Below are positions 31,411 through 44,092 of a stretch of DNA of 64,000 nucleotides, in pieces; within the stretch, counting starts at the first letter, position 1, and each line of letters begins with the position of its first letter. The notes below the pieces were generated by a model. The model ran no database searches and had not been told where the DNA came from. It was given only the letters and a program-made list of their open reading frames with translations. The translations under genes and the position numbers were made by a program. This DNA comes from Hyaloperonospora brassicae (Eukaryota; Oomycota; Peronosporomycetes; Peronosporales; Peronosporaceae): the NCBI GenBank assembly GCA_947650285.1, contig CANTFL010000530.1:1-64000 (forward strand). The letters are read 5' to 3'.

Positions 31411-32200
31411 TGATTTTTAATCAATATCTGGGGGCGATCAGGATCTGGAAGGCAGGAGTCGCTGGCAGAAATCAACGATCACATTCACTTTCCTGAAACA
31501 GAAGATGGCGGTTACACCCATTCTGAATTTTTGATGCCTAGAATCGACCGCCGATGATCGTGGTTTATGCCAGTTAGTGGGTCGTGTCGGCTGCATTGAC
31601 GCAGAAACATGAAGGGGTATTCTGGACGGTCACCTTCGTAAGCCGTCCTTTAAAGACCAACAAATTTAACGATGGCGTAGTGGAGAAGAACTTACTAGCA
31701 TTGTCAAGGATGCTGTACATATGCTATACCATGCTGGTTTCTAGCGAGATAATCGTGCGGACGCGTTATTCAGACTTGGCTTGGTTGCTCCAATCTTCCG
31801 GTCTCAATGGGAAATTTAATAGATGAGCTGCATTGTTATCAAACTGGACACTAGATATTCGTAGATGTGAGAAGGGTGAGGACGAGATACTTGCTGATCT
31901 GGCAGCGAGTATACCTCCTCGACAAGAAGTGTATGAGATGTTGATCGCGATCTCGCCGAGGAAACCGCCAACGACAAACGATCACTATGCCTTCACCTAC
32001 GGTCGAAGAAGAAGAAAATCTTTAAGTGGCTAGTTTTTGTAGGTTCTGCTAGAGTGCAGAGAAAGTGTGGAGCATGCAGCGCGATCGTATGGAGATTGCC
32101 AGGTTGGAAGGTTGTGGCTGCGGCATCTGAGTTCGTCCCTGATACAACGGTCAACGAAGCAGAGTATTGAGGACTACTTTTATGCTTTGATTTATTGTTT
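31411..32200 (+). pseudogene. G3 copy 1: RNase H region, broken
   Basis: The frame at 31584-31826 (SAALTQKHEG..WTVTFVSRPLK..VVEKNLLALSRML..TRYSDLAWLL) is the usual gypsy RNase H. It is followed by LSNWTLDIR and IPPRQEVYEMLIAISPRK, the lead into a second RNase H domain that is better kept at 48520-49059. Confidence 0.65.
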
Positions 32201-32439
32201 GATCATACCAGGGGACGGGTGATAATATGCGGAGATAATAATATAGTGATCTGACAAATGCGTGGAGAGATCGATTGCAAGGCGTTGGGTCTACAACTGC
32301 TGATACGTAAAGCGATGGGAAATTCCGATCCTTGGCTAAGCACGATTTCTTACATGTGAAACGCGATTGTAAAGCAAGCGCAGACCGATAAACGGGTGAA
32401 GCTCTGCAGAAAGAAAAGGTTGGATAGTGATGGATGATC

Positions 32440-33860
32440 ATGATCTCCAATATATAGTGACTTTGAATAGGCTGGACGAGTTGCTGTTACCCTGCAAGAT
32501 GCATCAGAGGGTGCGAGTAGCTGCGATTACCCGGGCTTGCCGCACGACAACGCCATTAGCCACAAAATGTTCAAGAGGCGATCTTACAACAGATACGAAT
32601 CTAACGGATCAAACAAGCGCAGGATGAAGAGAGTTAGATCTCTAATTTTGATATCTATTTGAATGGAAACATATCCACGATTACCGTCGCGGATGTGAAC
32701 CATGTGCCTTGAAGGCGCCAGACTATGAAGTTGATCAGGATGGGTTGGATCGCTTTTGTCCTAGATCAGCCAAAAAGTCAGAAGATCGGGCGGAGCTGGT
32801 TCGGTTGGTGGTCTCGGAGTTTGATGTAGGAGTTTTACATCCCTACCATACCAGCTTGGATGACGGCTAACATGGTATAGGCCAACCTTATTAGCGGGTC
32901 AGGGCGAAATTTCACTGGAGACGTCTATATCGAAACGTGCATCGTTATTTGGGAGAATGTGTGAATTGCGAAACAAGTAAATAACGTCACTGCGATCCTA
33001 GTGGCCCGCCGGGTAACATACAAGCAAATCACCGATTTCAGATTCTGGCAATGAATCGTATTCCTTCTTTGCCGCGATCGTATGAAGAAACCACGAAGTT
33101 GTTTATCTGGTCGACATTTTTACGGGATATATGGTTGCGAGAGCGAGGGCGTCTCGGACAGCGCAAACGATCGTGGAGAATGATATGGAGTATGGATTTA
33201 GAAGCTTCGGAGCCAGAAAAGCTATCCGTCATGATCAAAGAACTGGATTTATGTTTGATTTCTTTCGCGCGTTTATTCGAATCATGGGCCAGAAACAACG
33301 AGCTACAATGACTTACAAAGCACGGGCAAATGGCATGGCGGAGCTCATGGTACAATTGTTAACCAGAGCGATCAAGATGTATTTTGTCGGATAAGAATCA
33401 TTGAGGTCGGTATGGTCATGCCAAACGAGTCACATACACGATCAACACCGCACAGGATCGGATTCGCAGTGAAAATCCATTTTATCTAATCCACGGTAGG
33501 AACCTCCGATCAACATTTGAAGACACGTAACCTCTAGGGAATTTTGCATCACAAGATCGAGATCCACGACGATGGCGGTATGGCATACAACGCCAATAAC
33601 AACAGGCGATAGCGGTGGTGAATAATCGATTAAAGGATGCAATCCAAGATCGCGACGATCAGCATAATCAGTATTGCGCTCTGCTGGACATATGCAGCGG
33701 ATCGCAAGTCTGGCTATTTCTAGATCGCGTGAAGGAGGAGTACGCTCAAAAATTGTCGCATATGTGGCACGGACCGTTGTAAGGTATCGACACGTACGGG
33801 AATAACCCTTCGAGAGTTGGAAATAGCAGATACCCTCTACCAAATATTTTCAGTGGTGAC
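32440..33860 (+). pseudogene. G3 copy 1: integrase, broken
   Basis: HHCC zinc module at about 32800-32985 (VLHPYHTSLDDG..HGIG..YLGECVNCETSK), then a core with TIVENDMEYGFRSFGARK, IRHDQRTGF and ANGMAELMVQLLTRAIKMY (33170-33390). The last is the region of the catalytic Glu. Frames switch repeatedly. Confidence 0.7.
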
Positions 33861-34690
33861 TGTGTCGAAGTAAAAACGTTTTTGGCTATTTCCTGCTCGA
33901 GCGATGGAGCGATTAAGAGTTGACGAAGCTCTATGTTAGAAGACATTTGGGTAGACGATCTTGTAGAAGACAAGGTTGAAGTGGAGAGAATAACGGACAT
34001 GCGATCAGGACGACGGGCACGTTATAGCAGGGTACACAGAAAGTTTGAAGACCATTGGAAATAAAATGGTGAAACGTCGTGTATGGACGAAGCGGACTTA
34101 AATTGTGGAGCGTTGATAAAAGAATGTTTGTTACCGCGACCGCGTGATGAAGAATCGGTTTGATGCGATGCAGTTGCACGAAGAGGGAGATGCGGGTTAA
34201 TAATGATCAGGAAATGGAATCGAGGTGAAATGCAAGGAGGTTGCATGAAAACAAGGAAAGGTTTCATACTGGGAGGATTTATGAGAAGGTGGAAAGGCGT
34301 TTTATGTTGTAAGTATGGTGATAGAAGATTTACAGACTCGATCGCGTGGATTTTAGCTTAAAGATAATTAAAAAACCGATGATCAGAATTTGTGAAACTT
34401 TTATCGCAGACGATCGGGATCTAGGTTGATCTGATCGACGATGGATAAAAAATAAAGAAAATGGAGACAATTTTAACATGGTAAATGAAGCTGAAAAGAA
34501 AGGGGGCATTGATATTGAACATAAGAAATTTCAACTCTGGGACGATCACGAAGAATTCAATTTTTCGAAGATGCGGGGAGATCGATACTCAGACTGTTTT
34601 GCGATCGCGGACCGATACTGATTATGTCATGGCTCGGCTAAATTAACCATATACAAGACAGTGATTTAGTTCGAACTGTTTGTCGTTTTG
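33861..34690. other. Decayed 3' part of G3 copy 1
   Basis: No chromodomain could be read with confidence. Composition stays rich in GATC up to about 34460, as in other G3 sequence. Confidence 0.35.
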
Positions 34691-34699
34691 CATACTAAT

Positions 34700-35640
34700 T
34701 CAGGGTACCACAACCGTGTTTTTGATGGAGTGGAAAAATGCACGAAAAAGGGGTCCAACAGAATGTCCAAGTCGCAACGCCCTTCAAACATCCCTTGTAT
34801 AATAAAGCGTAGTTCTATTTCCCATCGCGGTCCAGATCGAGATCGCCATTGCTGAAGCGCTTGGCAAAATGTGCCCAAGTTTTTTGAGCCATCTTTCTTG
34901 ACGTTTGGACGAACGCGTTCCACGCCAATAAAACGAAGACCTTATCACGCTTTTAATAACTATTGTACCACCAATGCCAAAAGAAAGCTTTGAGATAAAG
35001 TTCTTTTTTAGCGCGAAAGTTCTTCGCGCTGGAACGTAAGCCATGAAGATCACTGGCATCGTTTAATGGAATGCAATGGTGAAGGCTAGTATCGTGAGAC
35101 AAGCTACTGATGATCTGTTCAAGCAAACGCCAAGGCTTAAGCTCATCAAGATTCTACGTGGTACCTTCGGCGGTACCACGGGCGTCAGACTAATGACTAA
35201 TCGCGTCATCGCCAACGTGCTCGTGCGAAGACGCACGAGTTGATATTGGTGATGAGTAGTCGTACTCATTACCCTATATATCTTCTTTAGCGAACAGACT
35301 GTAACGCTAGTCGCGAGTCCTTTCTTTCGGCTGTTCCTTCGCTGAACGAAGAGGCACCGCAGCTTGTTGCGATGCCTTTGGAGCCTTTCTCGAGCCAGAC
35401 GCATCTAACTTGGTAGAGTAGATGGCCCCTTACTCGGACTCATCGTGTACACGATATGTGACACCACGTGCGCCTGCAGCAACAGGTGCTGCAGGCAGAG
35501 AACGAGCAGTAGACGACGAGTCGTCTACCGCAGAGGCGGAAGCATCAACAGGCGATATCTTCTTTTAACCACCTTGCCTCAACATATTATCTATGCGAGG
35601 TACTGTCCGGTGCGAATGGATCTGATTAGCAAAGTGCTCC
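34700..35640 (-). pseudogene. Remnant of a G1-type antisense ORF
   Basis: On the minus strand, pieces match the G1 antisense ORF at 18701-20308. One is the CCTCGCATAG start region (about 35604). Another is CAGGTGCTGCAGGC with the adjacent GACGACTCGTC hairpin (about 35470-35530). A third encodes [12 protein letters not shown] through RWLKKLGHIL (about 35040-34870, like residues 185-245 of the intact copy). It is broken by many stops. Several short hairpins survive, such as GTGGTACC/GGTACCAC and CTCGTGCG/CGCACGAG. It sits just inside an older G1-family 3' LTR, in the same relative position as in G1. Confidence 0.7.
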
Positions 35641-35714
35641 CTTAAATAATGGTGACCAACGTGAGGTCGCCAAGTTTCGATAGTCACACGGTAAGTATCA
35701 GATGAGGGGGGTGA

Positions 35715-36154
35715 TGTAACGGGGTAGCCCGTTACATTATATTGACACTAAGGATAAAGTGACAACAAAGAATATTACAGAGAATATATCTAGAACAATA
35801 TCACTATGTGTAGTGATATTGTTGGATGACGGAAAGGTCTACTTATTGGATGATATTGTGATGATATTAATTCACTAATCGCTGCTAGACGCGCGCAATG
35901 GGGGGTGAGTAGACGTCATCATACGCTTGAATAAAATAATATGAGTAAGTCAGGACTACCATAGACAATAAGAGTTATAGGACTTAATTAAATAAAAATA
36001 CAGCTTTACTATTACCACGACTAGAGTCTTTTATTTAGTCGTTACCTTCCTCTGTGCAGTGTTCGCACTTAGCTGGGCACTGACCTTCTCTGTTGTCAGT
36101 GATATTTAATTTCGTACTTGTAGACCAGTACGTAGTCATCGGTGCCCCGTTACA
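35715..36154 (+). repeat. 3' LTR of a truncated G1 relative
   Basis: 440 bp, starts TGTAACGGGGTAGCCCG and ends CGGTGCCCCGTTACA. The polypurine tract TGAGGGGGGTGA precedes it. No TSD is expected or found because only the 3' end of the element remains. Hairpin 35796-35821 has arms CAATATCACTA/TAGTGATATTG, a compensated variant of the G1 hairpin. Confidence 0.88.
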
Positions 36155-36199
36155 TGCCATGCGATGATAGATTTAAAGAAAGCCGTTTGGCTCACGTTC

Positions 36200-36577
36200 G
36201 CTCGACCAAAATAATCTTTTTTATAGACCTTTAGATTATCACCTCGAAAGCCTAATGGTTTGCTAAGATCACGCCTGACACAGTTGAAGAAGTGCAACAG
36301 AACTGTACTGAGGCCAGCACCTGCTTAAGTCGTTTTGTAGAAGCCGGTACAAATACGCATTGATTTAACAAGACGCGTCGCTAGGTAGCTGTATTATTTG
36401 AGCGCGACAGGGTTGTACATTAGCGGTAAGCTCCACGGTAGGCGGAGCTACTCCAGTGCCGCCACCGCAACTGATGCATGCCTATAACTTGTGAACCAGC
36501 GATCTGCGCACCTTTTGCATGAAATTAGCCATAGTGGAGTTGGGTCAGGCTTGCGACCAGCCGAGCTTAGTGCTACA
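36200..36577 (+). repeat. Dispersed repeat, copy 2
   Basis: Same-orientation relative of 17500-17930, lying between a G1-type LTR and a G2 LTR. Confidence 0.6.
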
Positions 36578-37043
36578 TGTAGCGCAGCGACAAGATTTAA
36601 AATGTGGGAGGAAGAGTTAACGGTCTACGAGCAACTTTTGATTTAAATAAATCGACTCACAGAGTCAACAAAATCATAGAGGTTACATTTTCGGTTACAG
36701 GAGAATAAACGAGTCAAAGAATCACAGCACAGAGTGCTCTAATAGTAGCTGCCTTAGCAAGGCGTGTACTGGAATCTTAAATGATCGCAAGACGCCTAAG
36801 AAGGTACTTGTCTTTCGCAGATCAAAAAGGAAACTGAATTTTATTTCTTCTCTTATCGAAAGAACACCTCAGACGAACGTACATAATCTGGACATTAATG
36901 TACTAATCAATACCTCATAAAAGATCACGTAATTCGGTGGCTGACACACGTTAGCCCCATACAACGGATACGATGTTCTTATATTATTTTTAATAAGACT
37001 TCATCCCTGATGTAGCCCACACACGTTGTGTCACCCCGTTACA
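36578..37043 (-). repeat. Diverged G2-family LTR
   Basis: Starts TGTAGCGCAGCGACA and ends CACCCCGTTACA. It aligns with 62227-62757 through blocks such as GATCGCAAGACGCC, TGTCTTT..GATCAAAA..GGAACTGAA (with small changes) and AGAACACCT. No clear TSD. Confidence 0.75.
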
Positions 37044-37046
37044 ACA

Positions 37047-38290
37047 TCTCCCATTAAACGGACGTTACCTCAAAACGTAAATCAAATTCTCTCCTCAAAG
37101 AGGATGGTGTGGGTGCTCAACCTCACGGTTGTCAAAGCATTAAAGTCATGGCATCTCCACCCCATGAGTTTCAGGCTCTTTTATCTTATCTCAATGATCG
37201 AGGCGGATGTGGACTATGGTTGCGATACCAATGTCCACCACCGAGAAGGTACACTGTCCAACACATCTGTGATTGAGACAAAGTCTTTTACAGCACCAAA
37301 CCTCTTGACCAAGCGTGGAGAAGGTAACACGCTCCCGGCGCATCACCGAACCTACAATGTGGGCGATCCCATCATCATTAATCCGCTCGATGATCAACAG
37401 CAGTTTTCAATGCAACAATAATAGAGCGCTTGCGTCATTAGCAGACTGCTAAACCCTTGAGAGTCACCGTGGCTATGTATTCACTCCACACAATGGGGAA
37501 GAACGTATACGTCAAACGGCCTTTTAATCGGTCGCTACAACATAGTCGTCCACGGCGCCGTTAGTCGCTATACAATTTTGATCTGACTGCGCACTTGTCT
37601 TTTCAATTGATCAGTCCCACCTTTCAATCCTCGCCATGTCCACGCCACAACTATCCGGCACCTCCCTTTCCCCCATTCGGGATGAATCGCATCCGGTTCC
37701 CGACCTTAGCAGGCCCCTCGTCCAGTTGTACCCGCTTCTTCTTAGCACCCGAGTAACGACCGCTTCATTTGTCGACCGTCCGACAATGGCCGGCATGTTG
37801 ACCGCACTTTACAATCGCTTGGAGAGCTACGAAAAGATCGCGAGATGTTACGGCTCCCCGGAAGGATTAATAGGGGAAGAGAAGCATAGCGGCGATCGGT
37901 TGGAGGAGGACTTAAACACCTTGCGTGACGTCGGAATCTAGTCACGACGACTCGTAACGAAGCGTTTCGATAGTCTGTTTTCCGCCTTCCAGAGCTGCCG
38001 CGAGCGCAGCGAAGAATGCTCGGAGGTTCTAGGTAAGCAGTACGATCGTCTGGAGATAATCCAAGAATTAAATGAGAAAATCAAGCGCTCGAAGATATTC
38101 TTGTCTGAAGTCACATTCGCTGACCCAGAGAAGGCTAGTCGTTACATGTTCACTGTTCGCGCTTTGTGAAAAAGGAGTACTAGCAAGAGATTAAATCTTT
38201 TGATCAAATGGTAAAGTCCCGGGTCTCGTATATCGAGTCAATACGAGCTCTTCAAGACGCCGACACCAGAAATTATAAGGTGTAGCGACG
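37047..38290 (+). pseudogene. Coding remnants, coiled-coil protein, unknown
   Basis: A frame from 37636 (MSTPQLSGTSLSP..MAGMLTALYNRLESYEK..LEEDLNTLRDVG) reaches a stop at 37939. The same frame resumes as RRLVTKRFDSLFSAFQSC..RSEECSEVLGKQYDRLEIIQELNEKIKRSKIFL to about 38165. The heptad-like pattern suggests a coiled coil. At 37160-37260 another frame reads HEFQALLSYLNDRGGCGLW. It resembles in style the antisense proteins of G1/G2, but no homology can be shown by eye. Confidence 0.4.
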
Positions 38291-38499
38291 AATGAGATAA
38301 GCGATACGTGAAAGGATCGCGCTCCAGTTATACCTAAATCCGCAAACGGTTGGCAGCGCCGGCCCCACACCTAGTTGAAGGACGTCCACGGGACATTTAG
38401 ACAAAACCGGATATCAGATTAGAAAGGATGGGACTTGCGTCATCATGTTAAAGTATGATGGACAAAGGGTAAAAGTCACGTAGAATTGAAAATCAATCA

Positions 38500-39289
38500 A
38501 GAGAGAAATTGCAATCAAAGAGGCGATCGACATCTTGATGAGTGATCGGGTATGTATGGGATCCCTATCAATTTAGTGTGGTCCTACGATAAGCGGTCGC
38601 AATCAGAGAGTGTGTACCACACTAGGTGATCCGCGATCAGCAAAGCGATTGACCTCAAGTACGCCATCGCGATGAGGATCGGCGACCAGGTGCGTGATCG
38701 CGATCAAGCGAGGTAGACGACACGACACGACACGATCTGCAACCAGAAAGGCGAATGCAATCGGACAAGTATATCAAGTGTGTGCCACAAAAGTACAAGA
38801 TTGCTACCTTTTGGAGAGAGTGACACGTGGCATTCAATGTCTTTGATATGGGATAGGGTTGTTGGGTTTGATTTGGATAGCATTTAACAGAGTTCAATTT
38901 GCCTCTAAGGACACGCATCGTCTATCCAGGGATGGATTGTTTGGCCACCCGACGTCACAGACTACGCTACATCTGCACAAGTATTGTACCTGTAAAGTAT
39001 GGCCAGTTGCGTTCAAGGACTCTCCCCCACTACAACTGCGATCGGATGCAGGAAACCTTTAGTGGTTGAAGACTCAAGATCGCGACACGGCTCAAGTGGT
39101 CGGAAGGCTCGCGCATCAAGGTCTATATTTGGGTAAGGCGATATGTTACAGATCAAGGTGACTCACACCAAGCACCCTACAAGTATAAAAGGGATCTTGT
39201 GACGAATTCCACGAGATCACGCCACTTCTGATCACGGTATGAAAATTTGCACACCGAGATCGAATATCGACCCCATCACAGAACACGGT
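38500..39289 (+). repeat. G3-family LTR and leader, subtype B
   Basis: GATC-rich. Matches the reverse complement of about 54850-55560, including GGTTGTTGGGTTTGAT near 38849 and CAAGATCGCG..CGGCTCAAGTGGTC near 39069. Left boundary approximate. Confidence 0.65.
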
Positions 39290-39445
39290 CAAGTTTGCCA
39301 TTGACACGAGTCCACCTAGGAGAGTGCAACCAGCCTTGCCGACGGGTACACAAGGTGAGCAAAAGATACAGCACGAAATTGGAGTACCCGCTGCGTTAGT
39401 CGTTCGTCCGGGTGCCGGTGGGGAGTTGGTATCTACTCCTCAAAT
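39290..39445 (+). pseudogene. G3 gag N-terminus, degraded
   Basis: Reads with frame changes as PPRRVQPALPTGTQGEQKIQHEIGVPAALV, the conserved Gag start seen at 54847 (-). It is truncated after about 50 codons. Confidence 0.6.
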
Positions 39446-39599
39446 GAGTGTTTTATCACACCATCACACAAGGTTGATTGGGAGAATGCGAACGTTGCCT
39501 TTTCGTCGGATACATAAACTACCCTTCGTGGCTTCGTCCAGCGCGACGAGCAATGTCTATAGGGATTTTATCTCGACTTTTGTGCACTTGTGAATGCCC

Positions 39600-40740
39600 A
39601 TCTGTACGCTCAGGGTCGTTGTGAGCTAGTATTTATAGTAGCAGTAGCAGTGGCGTGCAACCTATATCAATACTTTCGCGCTATCGAGTACCATAGTTTA
39701 TTACCAGATCTGCCGGTTGATGTCCTTGCTGGCACACCATAATTACTTCGGGCTCACCTTTATCAAGTTTAGACTAAGTGAACTCGTGAATTCATGCATG
39801 TTCCTTGTCTTCCTTCACAGCTTACAATGTGACACTGACGGCACGGTCTCATTATTTTCATCGCAGACCATTAATGTCACTAAAATGAGCGATGGATTCA
39901 TACGCGGCGTGAAAGGTCTTTTCGTTATGACCAAAACCATAATGCTGGGTGTAGTGTTCGTAATTGATGGACCATGAACTCTTGGAGTACAAAGTGCAAC
40001 TAGGTGGTAAAAGGAATTCTACCCTTGTACTACTAAAGCATACGCTACCAACAATGACGGCTGTGTATTCAGTAGCCTCGACAACTCACGAACAATATAA
40101 TTTGCATAAAAAGGCACGTATTCCAAACGACAACGCTTGGAAGCAGAGAAAATGACCTAAATATGATGCTATTATATTTATCAAGAAATTCTTTTTAATC
40201 TCATGTACACAACCTTAACCTGCGAACTACAGACCTGTGTATTCGCTTACAACCCATTACTAACGTCTAGCAGAGTTTATTAGGTCTTTTAGCTATATCA
40301 TGGCCTATATTAACCAATAAGCGGGGTAATGGCTTATATCAACCAGTAAGTGGAGTAGGGGCGATTAATACCTTCAACTGCAATGTTTCTTTATCGTATT
40401 CTTTTGCTGCACAATATGTTGATGCACCTAATGTGGATACTAGAAACAATTTTTACTGCCTTCATTTGGTGGCAATACCACGTAACGGACATATCATGTC
40501 ACAAGTATATTTCAATGTTTTCAATTGCAATCATAGCTTTACCAGATGCTGCTTTTTTTCGTCATTTACCCATGGACGTAGCATTTAAGTCTCCGCAAAG
40601 TGGCGAAAACAGAGCTATCGAATTTTATCTGATTTCATATAACTATCATGTTCGGTGCAAGGGTCATTATAGCCCATATGTTCCCCAGCAACGTGTTGAT
40701 GTATGGTCGGAGACCACCTAGGAGAAAATGGTATCTTGTA
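39600..40740. other. No supported gene
   Basis: Frames at 39717-39977 and 40383-40721 (+) are open but show no domain. The second has a hydrophobic N-terminus. Nothing else recognised. Confidence 0.35.
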
Positions 40741-41565
40741 GAGGTCAGATCGTCTATTAGAGCTACTTATCACTCTACAGATGTCTGTTGTGTGGAGACC
40801 ACCTCGGTCATCTACCATGACACGAACGTTCTCCTACCACGTTCCTCATTCTGCTGACTCGATATTCCAGACGTCACGGGGGGCACTCTCGAAAGACCAC
40901 GTGATAATGACTGTTGACCAAGTCCGGGGTTAGAACTTTGTGTGCACTCTTGGCCGGATGGCTGGGCTGTGCGTCTCTTCGCGCTTCATCTACTTCAGGG
41001 GTAAAAGGACGCATGGCTAGGAGATCTGTTCCACTTAGGAAGGCCTAGCGTGTCATCTTGACGCAATCCCTGACCACTTCCGTAGTGATCAACTCGCTCT
41101 GCTCTTCGGGCCGATCCCGTTGCATAATCTAGTGCAGACGTGCCCATACGCACCACGAGACGAAGACCATCGTGGCCTGATGCTTACTCTACATAAACGA
41201 CCGGTACTGGATATCAACAGGTCATCACGTTCTTAGGAGAGTTCGCTTCGTGGGATTGGGTATCGCGTGCAGCGAACGAGTCGGCGCGAGGGAAGAAACT
41301 TCATGAAGAGCAGAAACTAACGAAGGCACGGGGAGGACGATCTTTGTCGGCCTTTTCCGTGCCGCAGGATGCCGGAGGATTGCTTCCATCTCGGGTCGCA
41401 CGCTGCGTTGCCTCCCGTAGCACGCGCAACGGAGTAAAGGCCTCCCCCTTTTAACCATGGCCCAAATAAGGGGAACTTACCGTCCGAGGTAAGGGGCCAG
41501 ATGACTTTCTCTTAGGAGGTCTCCGTCTCGGTCCGTTGTTGCTCGAAGAGCTCAAATTGATAAGT
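40741..41565 (+). repeat. Left arm of ~820-bp inverted repeat
   Basis: Pairs with 42664-43482 reversed. Long exact blocks are visible, including the segment around 41247-41455 that reappears inverted at 42775-42980. It contains several short frames in both orientations but no recognised protein. Confidence 0.9.
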
Positions 41566-41985
41566 GATTGGTATTGAACACTCGAGTCATAGATGAAGCA
41601 AAAGATTGTTGTTGTTCTTGGAGCTACATTCCTTCTTCCGATGTATACTTAGGCGACACTTCGTATCACAAGCCGCAGTTTAATAACTATTGAATCGAAA
41701 TTTGACTGAGATAAGTAGACCTGTGAAGGCTCCGTCTTTGTATGACATTCGGTCAGGAGCAGCCTTGCTGCATCTCACATCATTTCAGATCTCTGCTCGA
41801 ATCTCGTCTTTGCTGAGCTTCGGTTGAATACTGTTGCTTGTATTGATGTGTCACGAAGCTTCAACCTATTGGTGGGGTCGACAACACACAGCTCTTTATT
41901 TTTTGCTTCCTGATCCAGCACGACCTCAAAACCCATCTAATTTGCTTCGACTGAACTGTTTTCATCTCCATCTCCAATTAAAGCG

Positions 41986-42092
41986 ATTGAAAAGATAGCA
42001 GGTATCGCCATCGTTTATGTTCTTTGAGAAAATACGATATAAGTATTTTCTCTAAGAACATAAACGATGGCGATACCTGCTATCTTTTCAAT
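41986..42092. repeat. Near-perfect 50-bp-stem hairpin
   Basis: Arms 41986-42035 and 42043-42092 are complementary at all but one of 50 positions, with a 7-nt loop (gatataa). It lies near the midpoint of the larger inverted repeat. Such a stem could template small RNAs or be a hairpin-type MITE. Confidence 0.95.
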
Positions 42093-42663
42093 ATTATCGA
42101 AACCTCTGTCCAGGCATTAAACTTCCAAAGCGTGTCAGTAAGTTAATAAATGCAGGAGAAGCTGTAAACCTCCTCACTGTCGTCACAACTGGAGGTGAAA
42201 TGAAGAACTACAGCAGTCGCGCCGACTGAACGTCAAGATGACTCCGACTGTCTTCAGCCATATATTGGCTTTCGATTGTGGTGAAGGTGGACGAGCAATA
42301 TAAAACGGGTTGTCTATTCATCCACTTAAGATTACGACGAAGCGTTGACATATTTACCGAGATACTGTTGGTTATTACCTACCAGCAGTTTGCAAATATG
42401 TGTATACCACTTGCACCAAAGATGTAGACGTATGTCCCGCCCTGAATTCGCGTCAATTTAAGCTTAAAGCTTGAAAGTTTACTAATTTGCTAGCTACGAA
42501 ATATGAAGCTAGCCATCCATATTCAGACTCATTCTGAGTGAATATTGACTTGCGGAAATAGAGTTATCTTTCCTGTCTGTGACAAAGTATACAAAATTAT
42601 AAAAAGTAGCTTTTTTAGTTATTACAGATAATAAGTCACTATGACGAGGTACCATTTTCTGAC

Positions 42664-43482
42664 TTCCTAATTTGGCTTCGAGAAACAACGGACCGAGACG
42701 GAGACCTCCTAAGAGAAAGTCATCTGGCCCCCTTACCTCGGACGGTAAGTTCCCCTTATTTGGGCCATGGTTAAAAGGGGGAGGCCTTTACTCCGCTGCG
42801 CGTGCTACGGGAGGCAACGCAGCGTGCGACCCGAGATGGAAGCAATCCTCCGGCATCCTGCGGCACGGAAAAGGCCGACAAAGATCGTCCTCCCCGTGCC
42901 TTCGTTAGTTTCTGCTCTTCATGAAGTTTCTTCCCTCGCGCCGACTCGTTCGCTGCACGCAATACCCAATCCCACGAAGTGAACTCTCCTAAGAACGTGA
43001 TGACCTGTTGATATCCAGTACCGGTCGTTTATGAAGAGTAAGCATCAGGCCACGATGGTCTTCGTCTCGTGGTGCGTATGGGCACGTCTGCACTAGATTA
43101 TGCAACGGGATCGGCCCGAAGAGCAGAGCGAGTTGATCACTACGGAAGTGGTCAGGGATTGCGTCAAGATGACACGCTAGGCCTTCCTAAGTGGAACAGG
43201 TCTCCTAGCCATGCGTCCTTTTACCCCTGAAGTAGATGAAGCGCGAAGAGACGCACAGCCCAGCCATCCGGCCAAGAGTGCACACAAAGTTCTAACCCCG
43301 GACTTGGTCAACAGTCATTATCACGTGGTCTTTCGAGAGTGCCCCCCGTGACGTCTGGAATATCGAGTCAGCAGAATGAGGAACGTGGTAGGAGAACGTT
43401 CGTGTCATGGTAGATGACCGAGGTGGTCTCCACACAACAGACATCTGTAGAGTGATAAGTATCTCTAATAGATGATCTAACC
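42664..43482 (-). repeat. Right arm of ~820-bp inverted repeat
   Basis: Inverted copy of 40741-41565 with a handful of substitutions by eye (for example near 43452 and 43471). Outer similarity ends at AACCT/AGGT. Confidence 0.9.
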
Positions 43483-44092
43483 TTTATCATCATTTAATAT
43501 AAACGGCTATTTAATGGCTGACATTTCTCAACAAAAAACGCGAGACCATTTATTTAAAAATGATGTGACTCCACTCCTTGCCGCAACCTACGTCTGATAT
43601 TTCACATTGGTACATCCAATACCACAAATCCTTGATACACATATCGATTTGATAGCTGACACGCACCGACTGCAAGTATCTACGTTCTTATGCGACATTG
43701 ACAGTTTATGACATGCATGTCAGAATCGAAAAGATCAAATGTTGCTGCTATCGCACTATGTACCGTTCACGTTTACAATTAAGCATAAGTTACTGCTGCT
43801 TACGTCCTTGGTTAAACCTGAGCGGGATAGATGCATGCCTTTTCATGCGTTTCACGATACAGCCGAGAAGCACAAGTCCGTTTATTTAAATTGACGAGTG
43901 ACAAAAAAAAGTGAGCTGATAAAACCGTGAGCGATAGCCAAACGAACAATGAAGACACGTGAGGTTTAGCGCAGCAACGACTCTTATGATTACAAGCAAG
44001 TTACTAGAGATTTCTACGATGTTGTACGATTGACCTCCGGGACTAAAAAAGACTCGATGAGGAGGTCATTTACGCTTCTTGTCAAGGAGCCA
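43483..44092. other. No supported gene
   Basis: AT-rich. A short frame at 43698-43889 has no domain. Confidence 0.35.

Noticed and set aside
41225..41458. 77-aa frame repeated at 42767-42982 with the same protein
   Set aside because: The identity follows from the inverted repeat; no domain or start context supports a gene.
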